Assembly: GCF_014648435.1 (NCBI RefSeq)
Contig: NZ_BMRC01000050.1
Span: forward strand, 1-51,129
DNA: 51,129 nt
Source of the DNA: Nonomuraea spiralis
GTDB lineage: Bacteria; Actinomycetota; Actinomycetes; Streptosporangiales; Streptosporangiaceae
Direction: 5' to 3'
Shown: positions 35,411 through 43,924 of the stretch, piece after piece
Position numbering within the stretch: position 1 is the stretch's first letter
Layout of the letters: each line of letters begins with the position of its first letter
Made by a program: the position numbers and the translations under genes
The notes under the pieces: generated by a model
The model's input: the letters and a program-made list of their open reading frames with translations, nothing else
Databases searched by the model: none
Told to the model about the DNA's origin: nothing

Positions 35411-35677
35411 GTGCTCAGACGCCTGCTCGTGTCCGCTGCCCTTGTCGGCTCTGCTCTGGTCAGCCCTGCGGTGGCCGCCGTGCCCGCCTCGGCAGCCGTG
35501 CACGTCAACGCCGCTACGTCCTGTTACAGGCAGGTCGGGACGCACTGGGCCTGTGTCACGCCCGGCGCTTACTGCCCCAAGGCGGCACGCAACAAGAACG
35601 GGTATGCCAAGGGTACGAACCGCAGGTACAAGTGCAGCGAGTACAGCAACCACCAATGGCGGTGGAAGCGCGCGTGA
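35411..35677 (+). CDS. Small secreted cysteine-containing protein
   Basis: 88 residues. The GTG start stands 5 bases after AGGAG. A Sec signal (LLVSAALVGSALVSPAVAAV) is followed by about 58 mature residues with four Cys (TSCYR, WACVTPGAYC, YKCSE) and many basic residues. The pattern suggests two disulfides. No known family. Followed by a hairpin. Confidence 0.7.
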   Translation: MLRRLLVSAALVGSALVSPAVAAVPASAAVHVNAATSCYRQVGTHWACVTPGAYCPKAARNKNGYAKGTNRRYKCSEYSNHQWRWKRA

Positions 35678-35695
35678 GGTAGCCGTACGTGAAGA

Positions 35696-35731
35696 AGCCC
35701 CTGCCCGCCCCTCAGAGGACGGGTGGGGGCT
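35696..35731 (+). terminator. 12-bp stem hairpin after the small secreted gene
   Basis: AGCCCCTGCCCG pairs with CGGGTGGGGGCT (one G-T type mismatch near the centre) around a 12-base loop. It begins 19 bases after the stop. Confidence 0.6.
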
Positions 35732-35756
35732 CGTAGATTGGCGACAGTGCCCTGGG

Positions 35757-36080
35757 ATGACCCCTGACCCCAGACACATCAAGCGACATGAATGGGAAGT
35801 CATGGCAGCGGAGTTCGCGATCGGCGAGTACATCCTGGTGCAAGACGGCAGGACCTTCGAAATCTTCCATTGCCTGGCGGAGGCCAGGCGTTACCACGTG
35901 GCGTTCCTCGGAGTGGACGCGAAACCACACGGTGACGGCTTCAAGGTCACGATCGGCACCCGGTACAAGGACCGGATCGTCAACGGGGTGCAGCTGAAGA
36001 TGGATCAGCAGCAGTTCGCGCGTTTCCAGGACTTCATGGCCGCGGCCATCGAGGCGCGCGACGGCACGAACGCCCCATAG
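35757..36080 (+). CDS. Hypothetical protein of 107 residues
   Basis: A soluble protein: HEWEVMAAEFAIGEYILVQD, ARRYHVAFLGVDAKPHGDGF, KMDQQQFARFQDFMAAAIEA. No signal or membrane segment. Met 16 (35802) is an alternative start with a GGGAAG site. The family is not recognised; coding codon bias is good. Confidence 0.6.
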   Translation: MTPDPRHIKRHEWEVMAAEFAIGEYILVQDGRTFEIFHCLAEARRYHVAFLGVDAKPHGDGFKVTIGTRYKDRIVNGVQLKMDQQQFARFQDFMAAAIEARDGTNAP

Positions 36081-36295
36081 CCGGTCACCGGGGTGTCAAC
36101 GGTGCGAAGAACGCTCAGCGTCCCCGGCCCTGGCGCCGCTGATGCTCTCGCCGGTCGACGACCGACTGCATCCGTCGGGAGGTCGACCCTGTTGGCCGTG
36201 TACCGTCCTGACCTGCTCGAACAGCCCGTACCGCTCATGGCTGTCCCCGCGTTCCTCGATCCCGGGAACCGCGATTCGCCGGGCGGCCTCAGCAG

Positions 36296-36868
36296 TCAGA
36301 CATTCAGCGATCTTTGCACGGCGGCGTCCACTAGCTCGTGGATCTCCTGCTCGGTGAAGATGTCGGGCAGTGTCAGCCGCTCCACGATGAGCCAGTTCAG
36401 AGTGAGATAGAGGAGCACCACCGCGGTCGAGTCGCCGGGCAGACCCGAGGCGGCGTGGTAACCGATGTTGGCGTCGATGTCCTCGCGGATGCGCTTGGTC
36501 AGCACGGCGCGCAGCTCAGGGCGGCGAGTGGACTCAAGCCGGAGCTCGAGCAGGGCCAGGTAGCCGGAGCTGAAGGCGGAGACCCGATCCACCAGCTCGT
36601 GCATGAGCTCGGCGTAACGGGTTTCGTCCTGCACGCCCTCCCGGCCGCGGGCGATCGTGGCCTCGTCGGGTAGCAACCGCTCATAGATCCGCCCGCCGAC
36701 CTGGGTGAACAGGTCGTCGCGGTTGGCGAAGTAGTTGGAGGCCGTGCCCGGGGGCACCGTCGCCTCCGTGTCGACGGCCCGGAAGGTCAGCCCCCGTGCT
36801 CCTTCCCTGGCCAGCACCTCGATGGCCGCGTCGATCAGCGCCTGCCGCCGCTCGGGATTTCTCCGCAC
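36296..36868 (-). CDS. TetR-family regulator, divergent from DHFR-like gene
   Basis: 190 residues. The N-terminal HTH reads ALIDAAIEVLAREGARGLTF, FRAVDTEATVPPGTASNYFA. The C-terminal helical domain includes SSGYLALLELRLESTRRPEL. It diverges from the reductase gene across 70 bp holding GTAGTACTAC-type dyads, the expected operators. The ligand is unknown. Autorepression with control of the reductase is the simplest model. Confidence 0.9.
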   Translation of the reverse strand: MRRNPERRQALIDAAIEVLAREGARGLTFRAVDTEATVPPGTASNYFANRDDLFTQVGGRIYERLLPDEATIARGREGVQDETRYAELMHELVDRVSAFSSGYLALLELRLESTRRPELRAVLTKRIREDIDANIGYHAASGLPGDSTAVVLLYLTLNWLIVERLTLPDIFTEQEIHELVDAAVQRSLNV

Positions 36869-36885
36869 TTGACACCACTCCGTCT

Positions 36886-36923
36886 GTAGTACTACGTTTT
36901 GACCACTCCAAACAGAGTACTAC
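36886..36923. promoter_or_regulatory. Paired GTAGTACTAC-type operators between tetR and DHFR-like gene
   Basis: A perfect 10-bp palindrome GTAGTACTAC (36886-36895) and a near copy GAGTACTAC (36915-36923) lie in the 70-bp divergent intergenic region. They are the likely TetR sites. Confidence 0.65.
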
Positions 36924-36938
36924 ATCGGGAGTTATCAA

Positions 36939-37511
36939 ATGCGAAAGCTTGTCTACTACGTCGGCGTCTCGCTCGACGGCTACATCGCGGGCCCCAACGC
37001 CGAGTTCGACTTCTACCCCGTGTCGGACCAGATGGCCGCCTGGATGAATGACCGTTACCCCGATACGGTCCCCACCCACATCCGCAAGCTTGTCGGCCTC
37101 GAGGGCGTGCCCAACAAGGTCTTCGACACCCTGGTGATGGGCCGCGGCACCTACGAGCCGGTCCTGGGCACTCCCATCACCAGCCCGTACGCCCATTTGC
37201 GCCAGTACGTCGTCTCCAGCACGCTGACGATCGACGACCCCACCGTGCAGGTGGAGACGGGCGACCCGATCGAGCTCATCCGGCGGCTGAAAGCCGAGGA
37301 CACCGGCATGGACATCTACCTGTGCGGTGGCGGCAAGCTCGCCGCCACCCTGCTCCCGGAGATCGACGAGATCATCCTCAAGAGCTACCCCGTGGTGGCG
37401 GGCGCAGGCATCCCCATGTTCTCCGGGCAGTTCCGCCCCACCCCGTTCGCCCCCACCCGGCGCGAGACCTTCGACAACGGCGCCCAGGTCACCTGGCTCA
37501 CCAGGGCTTAG
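36939..37511 (+). CDS. Dihydrofolate-reductase-family protein (RibD C-terminal type)
   Basis: 190 residues: LVYYVGVSLDGYIAGPN at the N-terminus, FDTLVMGRGTYEPVLG, QYVVSSTLTIDDP, MDIYLCGGGKLAATLLPEID (NADPH-binding GGG) and PVVAGAGIPMFSG. This is the RibD_C/YyaP-YwjB fold, an NADPH-dependent reductase of unknown substrate. Probably repressed by the divergent TetR protein and induced by a small molecule. Confidence 0.9.
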   Translation: MRKLVYYVGVSLDGYIAGPNAEFDFYPVSDQMAAWMNDRYPDTVPTHIRKLVGLEGVPNKVFDTLVMGRGTYEPVLGTPITSPYAHLRQYVVSSTLTIDDPTVQVETGDPIELIRRLKAEDTGMDIYLCGGGKLAATLLPEIDEIILKSYPVVAGAGIPMFSGQFRPTPFAPTRRETFDNGAQVTWLTRA

Positions 37512-37527
37512 CACCCAAGGAGGAAGC

Positions 37528-37686
37528 ATGCATATCAAATTCCCCGCCACGATCACCCAGGCCAAGGCCGAGCATCAGGCCCGATCGCCGCACCGGCACG
37601 ACCAACCGGCGCGCGACCTCAAGCCCACCGGCCGGACCAATCTCTCCCGCCGCCCGACCGCCGCCCCTCGCCGCAGCGGGTACTGA
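37528..37686 (+). CDS. Small basic ORF downstream of the DHFR-like gene
   Basis: 52 codons starting MHIKFPATITQAKAEHQARS after a strong AAGGAGG site. The rest is Arg/Pro/Ser-rich with no family. It may be the front of a gene whose remainder was lost. Confidence 0.35.
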   Translation: MHIKFPATITQAKAEHQARSPHRHDQPARDLKPTGRTNLSRRPTAAPRRSGY

Positions 37687-37953
37687 ACGAGCTGGCGCTC
37701 CGTACGCCTGCTCCACCAGCGCGGCACCTACCTCCTCGATGCGATGGCCTCACGCGACGCCGCCGCTCTCCGCTCATCCGCCCGAGCGCAGAGCTGAAGC
37801 CACCCGCCTGGACCTGACCGGGGCGCCGCCGATCTTGGTGTGTCTGTGTGCAGGGTGAGGGGCTGGGTGATCAGCGCAGCCAGACACTGGAGGGCACCGC
37901 AGGCACGGATCGACCCTGTCCGCGCAAAGACGTGCGAGCGCAGTCCACCTGCT
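37687..37953. other. No recognisable gene
   Basis: A short stop-bounded frame (SVRLLHQRGTYLLDAMASRD) hints at a decayed coding remnant. Nothing else is supported. Confidence 0.3.
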
Positions 37954-37988
37954 CATGTACGGGATAATTGCCCATTATCGCGTACATG
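37954..37988. repeat. 35-bp AT-rich palindrome
   Basis: Arms CATGTACGGGATAAT and ATTATCGCGTACATG (14 of 15 complementary) flank TTGCC. It is unusually AT-rich for the region and lies just upstream of the IS1182 scrap. Operator, IS end and recombination site are all possible. Confidence 0.6.
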
Positions 37989-38084
37989 AGCGATCATGGC
38001 GGCGCGCCGACCAGGAGAACCTCTCGCCAGGATGTTGCGCGACTCCGGTATGTATCCGGTTACATCATCCGGACCAGCGCGAAG

Positions 38085-38440
38085 CGCTGTTCGGCGGCAG
38101 GTGCACCCGCTGCCCGTTGCGCGAGCGGTGCACCACGGCCAAGGCCTGGCGCACCCTGACCATCCGCCCGCATCACGACCTGATGGCCGACGCCCGCCGC
38201 CGGGCCGCCACCGATGCGACCTGGCGAGCCGACTACCGCCGCTGAAGACCACCGGTCGAACGCGGCGTCGCCTGGATCGTGGCGCGCGGTAGCCGTAGGC
38301 TGCGCTACATCGGTGCCATCAAGAACGACGCCTGGCTCCACACCCGCGCCGCCGCCCTCAACCTCCGCACCCTGATCAACCTCGGACTGACCCGTATGAA
38401 CGGCACTTGGGTGATCACCTCTGCCGGTGCATGGGCGTAG
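38085..38440 (+). pseudogene. IS1182-family transposase C-terminal remnant
   Basis: In one frame: RCTRCPLRERCTTAKAWRTL, TIRPHHDLMADARRRAATD, then a TGA at 38243-38245 where relatives have Trp, then VERGVAWIVARGSRRLRYIG, IKNDAWLHTRAAALNLRTLI to a stop at 38438. The zinc-like Cys cluster and RLRY..I.KN tail are typical of the IS1182 group. The single nonsense change and missing N-terminus make it inactive. Confidence 0.75.
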
Positions 38441-38597
38441 CGGCGAGGGGCATCCCAGCTCCGAGATACCCCTCCGCCAGCAAGGGTTTCAGCGGCCTTC
38501 TACGTGTACTGACCAGGCAGATTCGGAGCCGATACCGGCCGGGCTTGTTCAAGGCGCAGTGGCCCCGTGATGCGTCCGGCTCGCCGCCGACCGCCGG

Positions 38598-39341
38598 TCA
38601 GATCATCAGGCCACCGGAGACACGCAGGTTCTGACCTGTGATCCACTGCGAGTCGGGCCCGGCCAAGAAGGCAACGACGTTGGCGATGTCCTCCGGGCGT
38701 CCCAGCCGTTGCAGTGGCGTCAGGCCCACAACATGCGCGATGGCCTGCTCCAGATTCTCCCCGGCTGCGGCGCGCATCGTATCTGTGTCGGTGGCACCGG
38801 GCGTCACGCTGTTGACCGTGATGCCCCTGGGGCCGAACTCGCGGGCGGCGACCGCGGTGATCGACTCCAGCGCCGCCTTGCTGGCGAAGTACAAGGCCAG
38901 ACCCGGCACCGCACCGGAAGAGGAGATGTTGATGATCCGCCCACCCTCGCCGAGCCTTTCGGCGGCGGCTTGGATAACGAAGAACGGCCCCTTGGTGTTG
39001 ACGGCCATCACCTCGTCGAAGTCGCTCTCGGTGGCGTCGCAGATGTTCCCCATCGGATTGATCGCCGCGTTGTTGACCACCACGTCCAAACCGGTCAGGC
39101 TCCGGTCGACCTCACCGAAGAGGTGCTTCAGGTCCTCCAGGCGCCCCTGGTCCGCTCGTACCGCGATCGCCTGCCCGCCAAAAGCCGCCACTTCAGCCAC
39201 CACGTCCTCAGCCGCCGCCTGGTCCCGGTTGAAGCTGAACATCACTGTCGCGCCCTCACGAGCCAGCCTCACCACGATCGCTCGCCCAATCCCCCGCGAC
39301 CCGCCGGTCACCAGTGCCTTCTTCTTCTCCAACGTTCCCAT
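38598..39341 (-). CDS. Short-chain dehydrogenase/reductase
   Basis: 247 residues, classical SDR. Cofactor loop TGGSRGIGRA, NNAAINP after the fourth strand, catalytic Ser in IINISSSGAVPG, YxxxK as YFASK, then PGATDTDT. NADP(H) preference is suggested by SFNRDQ after the second strand. The start at 39341 has AAGGAG 6 bases upstream. Reaction unknown; stands alone. Confidence 0.92.
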   Translation of the reverse strand: MGTLEKKKALVTGGSRGIGRAIVVRLAREGATVMFSFNRDQAAAEDVVAEVAAFGGQAIAVRADQGRLEDLKHLFGEVDRSLTGLDVVVNNAAINPMGNICDATESDFDEVMAVNTKGPFFVIQAAAERLGEGGRIINISSSGAVPGLALYFASKAALESITAVAAREFGPRGITVNSVTPGATDTDTMRAAAGENLEQAIAHVVGLTPLQRLGRPEDIANVVAFLAGPDSQWITGQNLRVSGGLMI

Positions 39342-39699
39342 GTCAACTCCTTGCCATCGGCCGCTCCCCTGATGGGAGCGCTTCACAGCGGAGTCGTAAC
39401 AACAGTGTCAGTCTCGACATCCGCGCCGAAGAGAATTCCAGGAAAGGGGGCAGCGGCACCGGGCCCTGCCGCAACCGAGGTCGACTGGGGCATCGGCCGC
39501 GACAGGAAGACTCCGGGGCTGAGCAGCAACCGTACGGCCAATGGCGGCAAGGTCGGCTGAGCGCGTTGTACCCGGTGGCGGCCCAGTCTTACCGGTCGAG
39601 TCCCTCGCGTCCAGCGAGCCCAGGCGCCGTCCGGTTCGCCTTCGCGCGACGGAAGACAGCGTCAGGCGACACCGCGCCGGAGGGCGTGGTAAAGCGGTG
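39342..39699. other. 358-bp stretch without a recognisable gene
   Basis: It holds the SDR leader and otherwise only low-information frames between the SDR gene and the resolvase scrap. Confidence 0.4.
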
Positions 39700-39822
39700 G
39701 ATCGGCCGATCTGCAACGTGCGGGCGGCCTCGGTAACGCTCACGCCTTCGTCGACCAGGTGCCGGGGCGTAGCCAGCTCGGCCGGGCCGATTGTCTGGGG
39801 CCGGCCATCCGGCCCCAGGCAA
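39700..39822 (-). pseudogene. Resolvase/invertase C-terminal HTH scrap
   Basis: Minus strand: ELATPRHLVDEGVSVTEAAR then TLQIGRSTA, the HTH_7 tail of serine recombinases. No catalytic domain is present. Confidence 0.45.
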
Positions 39823-40061
39823 CTGTGAGGGACAGGGGGCTCTCTGTGTGCCCGGGCACTGCGCCAGGGCGGGGAGAAGTACCGCGAGGTCCTGGAGGTG
39901 GGGCAGGCCGTCATCTCTGGCCGCCCGCCTGCGCGAGCACGGCCAGGCGGTCGACGTCGACCACCGGCACGCGCACCTGCCCCGGGACCTGACGAAGTAG
40001 AGCGTCCGGGACCGTCCTTACCGGCCCCGGACGCCTCCAGCATCCAACCACCTGCACCGCC
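39823..40061. other. No confident gene
   Basis: A plus-strand frame ending REHGQAVDVDHRHAHLPRDL may be a decayed C-terminus. It is followed by a terminator-like hairpin. Confidence 0.25.
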
Positions 40062-40107
40062 GAGAGCCCCCGGCCCCCCTTGAACTGCGAGGGGGCCGGG
40101 GGCTCTC
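40062..40107. terminator. Perfect 17-bp GC-rich hairpin
   Basis: GAGAGCCCCCGGCCCCC pairs with GGGGGCCGGGGGCTCTC around a 12-base loop. It could terminate transcription from either side. Confidence 0.75.
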
Positions 40108-40274
40108 TCCGTGCGCGGCTCTCCCCATCAGGACCGAGGTTTCCGGACTTTCCCGACAGGTCCACGCGCGCGTACGCGGGGAGAGTTTCGGGGACTTTCG
40201 GGAGGGAGTTACGCGCGGGGCTCCCCGCTGGGGAGCGCATGTCCCGGGTGGTCAGGGCAGGGTGCGTGGATGGT

Positions 40275-40817
40275 TCATTCAGACACGTACTCGAAGCGCC
40301 AGAGCTGGGTGACGGATCCATCTGCAGGGCGCAGTTTCACGTCGCCCCGCGGGATCACCGGAGGCTCGACGTTCCAGAGCAGGTCACGGTAGGGAGCCTG
40401 GATGACCCAGGTGTAGCCGCCGGCCGGCGCGATGGTCCAGACCATGGCGTCGTTGTTGGTGATGACCGATGCCCCCTCCTCTGTCCACCGCACTGCGGCG
40501 TAGCCGTTGATGCCGACGTTCTGGATCGTGTATCCGTCTCCGCTGCGGGTGATTTTCCAGTGCGCGAACGGGCCTGGGTACTCCCGGGTACTGGAGACGA
40601 AGGCCGCTTCACCTGCGTTGTAGGCCCGCAGCGTGCTGTGCGAGGCCACATTGATGATCTGGTAGATGCCCGGTACCAAGGCCGCGGCTTGGGCGCTGTT
40701 GGCGGTGGCTGCGGCGGTCAGGCCGCTCATCGCCCAGGAGCAGAGCAGCAGGGCTGCGGCCAGGGCGGTCCTGATGAGGCCGCGCGCGGTGCGGCTTCGG
40801 TGTGTCGTCAACAACAC
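40275..40817 (-). CDS. Secreted beta-trefoil (ricin-B-like) protein
   Basis: 180 residues. Sec signal LIRTALAAALLLCSWAMSG with cleavage near AQA-ALV. The mature domain runs VPGIYQIINVASHSTLRAYN, HWKITRSGDGYTIQNVGING and VTQLWRFEYVSE, with the repeated W/I pattern of ricin-B lectins or I66-type inhibitors. Likely binds carbohydrate or protein outside the cell. AAGGAGG is only 2 bases before the GTG, so one of the two following TTG codons may be the true start. Confidence 0.8.
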   Translation of the reverse strand: MLLTTHRSRTARGLIRTALAAALLLCSWAMSGLTAAATANSAQAAALVPGIYQIINVASHSTLRAYNAGEAAFVSSTREYPGPFAHWKITRSGDGYTIQNVGINGYAAVRWTEEGASVITNNDAMVWTIAPAGGYTWVIQAPYRDLLWNVEPPVIPRGDVKLRPADGSVTQLWRFEYVSE

Positions 40818-40879
40818 ATCCTCCTTGTGTAACTGAGCGACTACGGAACGTCAACGCGATGGTCTCATCGCCCAAGGGG

Positions 40880-41062
40880 TCAGTCACTTTTTGTAAGTGG
40901 AATGTTGCTGTAAGGCATTGAGGGGGTGGGGTCGGCGGCGGGTGTACTGGTGTCCTTACCCGGCTGTTGACGGGTGGGCGGGAGGCCGCCGAGTCCGCCG
41001 GCGGCGCTGGCTCCGAAGACGTTGCCGAGGCTGCCGAGGGTGTCGATGTTGGGCTGGTTCAT
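40880..41062 (-). CDS. Small protein, Gly/Pro-rich, 60 residues
   Basis: Starts MNQPNIDTLGSLGNVFGASA and continues low-complexity (PADPTPSMPYSNIPL). Its ATG overlaps the stop of the upstream truncated frame (ATGA), suggesting a former operon leading to the secreted trefoil gene. No family. Confidence 0.45.
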   Translation of the reverse strand: MNQPNIDTLGSLGNVFGASAAGGLGGLPPTRQQPGKDTSTPAADPTPSMPYSNIPLTKSD

Positions 41063-41184
41063 GACTGCTGCTCTGCGGCGGCCAGGAGCTGCAGGATCTC
41101 GGCGCCGAGCTGTCGGTAGTCCTCAGCGACGGTGCCGGCGGTGGCTGCGATGCGACGCTCGGGGGCCGGGCGCTCGGGTCCGTG
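41059..41184 (-). pseudogene. C-terminal scrap of an unknown gene
   Basis: Open minus-strand frame with very high GC3: RIAATAGTVAEDYRQLGAEI, then LQLLAAAEQQS. It has no start of its own. Its 5' side is replaced by the inverted-repeat unit at 41164. Confidence 0.5.
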
Positions 41185-41424
41185 TCACCAGACGCAAAGT
41201 AGCTGTGAGTAACCGGGAGCTCCCGGGCGGGTTGACATAAGACCCGTTAGCGAGCAACGCGACCTGCGGAAACGCGCCCGCCGCCGTTATCGGGGCGGCG
41301 GGCGTCGGACTCATCCCCGAACGTCCGGACCGAAACCCACAGTCGGGCACCGCGACCATCACCCTGTGTGGCCTGCGGCAACGCTCTACCTTGCCCCTGG
41401 TGACACGGACCCGAGCACCGGGCC
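41164..41424. repeat. MITE-like 261-bp unit with 28-bp inverted repeats
   Basis: The ends 41164-41191 and 41397-41424 are inverted copies, 26 of 28 bases matching (shared block CTCGGGTCCGTGTCACCAG). Inside is a perfect 11-bp hairpin at 41275-41304. There is no transposase. It separates two broken genes. Confidence 0.65.
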
Positions 41425-41687
41425 TTGACATCTGCCTGCACACCAGCCGCGCCCGCCTCGGCTACGACCGCGCCCGCGTCCTGCCGGACAAGCACGCCGG
41501 ACTCGACCTGCACCAGCAACGCCACAGCGCCGCCTCCCACCTCGGCGACGCCGAGATCCCGCTGCAGCTCATCATGGGCAAGACCCGGCACAAGAACCCC
41601 CGCACCGCCATGCGCTACGTCAAACCCGGAGCCGAAGCCATCGCCAAGGTCACCGAGCACCTTGCTCCACCCCGCCGCCGGCACTGA
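41425..41687 (+). pseudogene. Tyrosine recombinase (integrase) C-terminal fragment
   Basis: Reads LDLHQQRHSAASHLGDAEIP (catalytic H-x-x-R box), LQLIMGKTRHKNPRTAMRYV (second His and nucleophilic Tyr) and ends APPRRRH. The N-terminal DNA-binding part and first catalytic Arg are absent. It begins at the edge of the inverted-repeat unit. Confidence 0.8.
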
Positions 41688-41769
41688 TCGCGGCGGTCAT
41701 TCTCGCCCCTCGCGACTGCGCGCACCGTGGCGACCAGAAACCGTCGGCCTCCACCGCTACCGTGTTCGC

Positions 41770-42756
41770 ATGCCCGCACGGTCGAATGACTTTCAGGCGG
41801 TCGTCTACTTCATCCGATCACATGTCGATGCCGACGCCGTGGTCACCGAGTCAGCGATGCTGCCCGACCGCACAGGGGCGGGCCTGCGTGAAGTCGACGT
41901 CCTCATCACCAGCCGTGCTCGTGATGGCAGGCAGGTGCGGATCGGGGTCGAGTGCCGTGACCACGCCCAGAAGCCGGACATTACCTGGGTCGAGCAGGTG
42001 GTCACCAAGCAGGCGGACTTGGAGCTGGATCAGATGGTGATGGTCTCTTCCAGCGGTTTCACTGCGGGCGCGGTCGCCAAAGCCCGTTACTACGGCATTG
42101 AGCTGGTGACGCCGGAAAGGCCGATCCCCGCGGACGGGCCTCTCGGTCGGCTGGGGCAGCCGCACCTAGAATTTCGCGACCTGATTCGAGAACGTCTGAT
42201 CTCCGTCTCCGGCCAGGTCAGCCGGAATGGGGACAGTCAGACCATTCCCTTGCCTGCGGGCGCTGCGGTCTTCGACGCTGAGGGCATCGCGCTGTGCAGT
42301 GTCGCCGAGTTGGTGGGGATCTTTCTGGATGGCGCGGACCTGCGGGAAGTGGTGGCTCAGGCTCCCGGCCAATCCGTGGAGTTGCGCGTACAGGTGTCCG
42401 ATTTCGTGCTTCGCCGTGACGAGGGCGGCGATCCAATCGAGGTGTTCATCGGCACCCGGGACGGGCAATTACTACGCTTGACCGACTTCGACGCCGTACT
42501 CGGCGCACGGGTCGAGGCGCGGCCGGTGCTGCTGGCGGCGGCGGAGCTCCAAGGGACGGCCTACGCTGTCGGCGCGGGACATGTTGGCGATAACCGCGCC
42601 TTGGTGATTTTCTCCGATTCCCCTGCAGGAGAGCGCATGTCGGTCCGGGTCACTGACGCTGATGGTCAGGTCAGCGACTGGATTGCTGATCGTTCGACCC
42701 AGACCTTGCGCCCGCACACCTCTCCAGCCGACCCAGAAGTGAACGAAAGGACCTGA
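41770..42756 (+). CDS. Restriction-endonuclease-like protein (Mrr-type fold)
   Basis: 328 residues. The N-terminal domain (about 1-125) has the order of a PD-(D/E)xK nuclease: LREVDVLITSRARDGRQVRI, GVECRDHAQKPDITWVEQVV, then MVMVSSSGFTAGAVAKARYY. Asp and Glu of the motif are visible, but Arg stands where Lys is usual (ECR). The C-terminal 200 residues are beta-rich and unassigned. No methylase is nearby, so a modification-dependent nuclease or degenerate defence protein is possible. Confidence 0.7.
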   Translation: MPARSNDFQAVVYFIRSHVDADAVVTESAMLPDRTGAGLREVDVLITSRARDGRQVRIGVECRDHAQKPDITWVEQVVTKQADLELDQMVMVSSSGFTAGAVAKARYYGIELVTPERPIPADGPLGRLGQPHLEFRDLIRERLISVSGQVSRNGDSQTIPLPAGAAVFDAEGIALCSVAELVGIFLDGADLREVVAQAPGQSVELRVQVSDFVLRRDEGGDPIEVFIGTRDGQLLRLTDFDAVLGARVEARPVLLAAAELQGTAYAVGAGHVGDNRALVIFSDSPAGERMSVRVTDADGQVSDWIADRSTQTLRPHTSPADPEVNERT

Positions 42757-43083
42757 TTCGCCTGCTGCGGCCCTTCACCCAGCCCGGGTCGGCCAGGACG
42801 CGCATTGTTCCCCGAGGCTGGTCTCGACTCACCAGCTCCCACGGGCCGCCACTGACGACCTTCAGGCCGCGCTCAGACAGCTTCCAGCGCCAGTTGTCGG
42901 GGGCCTGCTGTTCGGGGTCGATGTAGACCAGCCCGTCGGCGAGCAGCCCGTACAGGCCCCCCATGCCTGGTGTGGACGGCAGCCGGTGGCGGCGCGGATC
43001 GCCTTTGGCAGGTAGGCGTCGAAGCATCGGGGGGCGGTGCCCGGGGTGGCTAACAGCTTCAGGACCTGGCTGCGGATCTGCAT
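42671..43083 (-). pseudogene. Unknown winged-helix-like gene broken by one-base deletion
   Basis: The frame starting MQIRSQVLKLLATPGTAPRC (43083) continues sensibly only after a shift at a G6 run near 42957-42963, into GLYGLLADGLVYIDPEQQAP and WRWKLSERGLKVVSGGPWE. One extra G would join them. Function unknown. The end overlaps the nuclease-like gene. Confidence 0.5.
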
Positions 43084-43087
43084 CCCG

Positions 43088-43843
43088 TCAGGGTAGCCAT
43101 CCGGGTGCGGCGCGTACCGGTGGTTTTCTGGCGCTGACAGGGGCCTTGCGAGCGGTGCGGGAGCCGTCGTCCGGTCCGTTCGGGGGTGTGCCTGGTGGTG
43201 CTGTCCCATTCGGGCCCTCTTGCGTCGGGACGGCCGGTAGCGGCGGGCGCGCGGACTGGAGCGCGGCGGCATGGTCGGCGTCGCGACGGGCTGCGCACGA
43301 CGCCCGATCCATGCACGTGCCAGACGCGCTCTTTCCGCTGCTTGCGGCGCACCACTGCAGGTACCTGGCTTGCGCTCGGCCCGTGTATGCGAGGAACTCG
43401 AAGCGCTTGAGGTAGCGATGGCCTTGGCTGGGAGGCAGGGCGCGGTCATACTGCAGCCGGCCGACGACGATGCCCTCGGCGATGCCGGCTCGCGCAGCGA
43501 ACGCCTCGATATTGGTGAACGGCGTGGGGCGGGCGCGCAAGCGCTGGTAGTCCGCGTTGAGATGCAGGGGGATCAGCGTGTCGGCGGCGAAACGGTTGGC
43601 CTCATCTTCTTCGGCGGATTGACCAGCGTCCTTGGCCGGGTCGTCATCCAGGAAGGTAAGGCGTTTGCCGTGGTGCAAAACATGCCCGAGCTCCATGCTC
43701 GTCAAGACGCTGATGATGTTGCCGGACCGTCCTGTTATGGCCGCCTTGAGTGGCATTGTCACGCTCCAACGCTGGGCGATTGGATCAAGAGGTGATCTTC
43801 TCCGGTGCGTCAAGGCGGGTTGCCGAGGCGTCACCCATGTCAC
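43088..43843 (-). pseudogene. ImmA/IrrE-family metallopeptidase remnant
   Basis: The recognisable part reads SMELGHVLHHGKRLTFLDDD, AEEDEANRFAADTLIPLHL and RAGIAEGIVVGRLQYDRAL. This is the ImmA/IrrE zinc-peptidase region, but the HELGH motif has become MELGH, losing one zinc ligand. The N-terminal Xre DNA-binding part is absent and the C-terminal third is low-complexity, probably out of frame. Confidence 0.65.
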
Positions 43844-43924
43844 CGCCTGCCCTGCCAGGCCCGGTCCTCTTGCCGCGGGCAGGCCATCGGCCCGCGCCGT
43901 CCTCCACGAAAAGGAATGGTGACC

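Noticed and set aside
37954..38084. Frame starting MYGIIAHYRVHERSW as a new N-terminus for the transposase remnant
   Set aside because: It translates the palindrome and following non-homologous DNA; similarity to IS1182 starts only near 38085.
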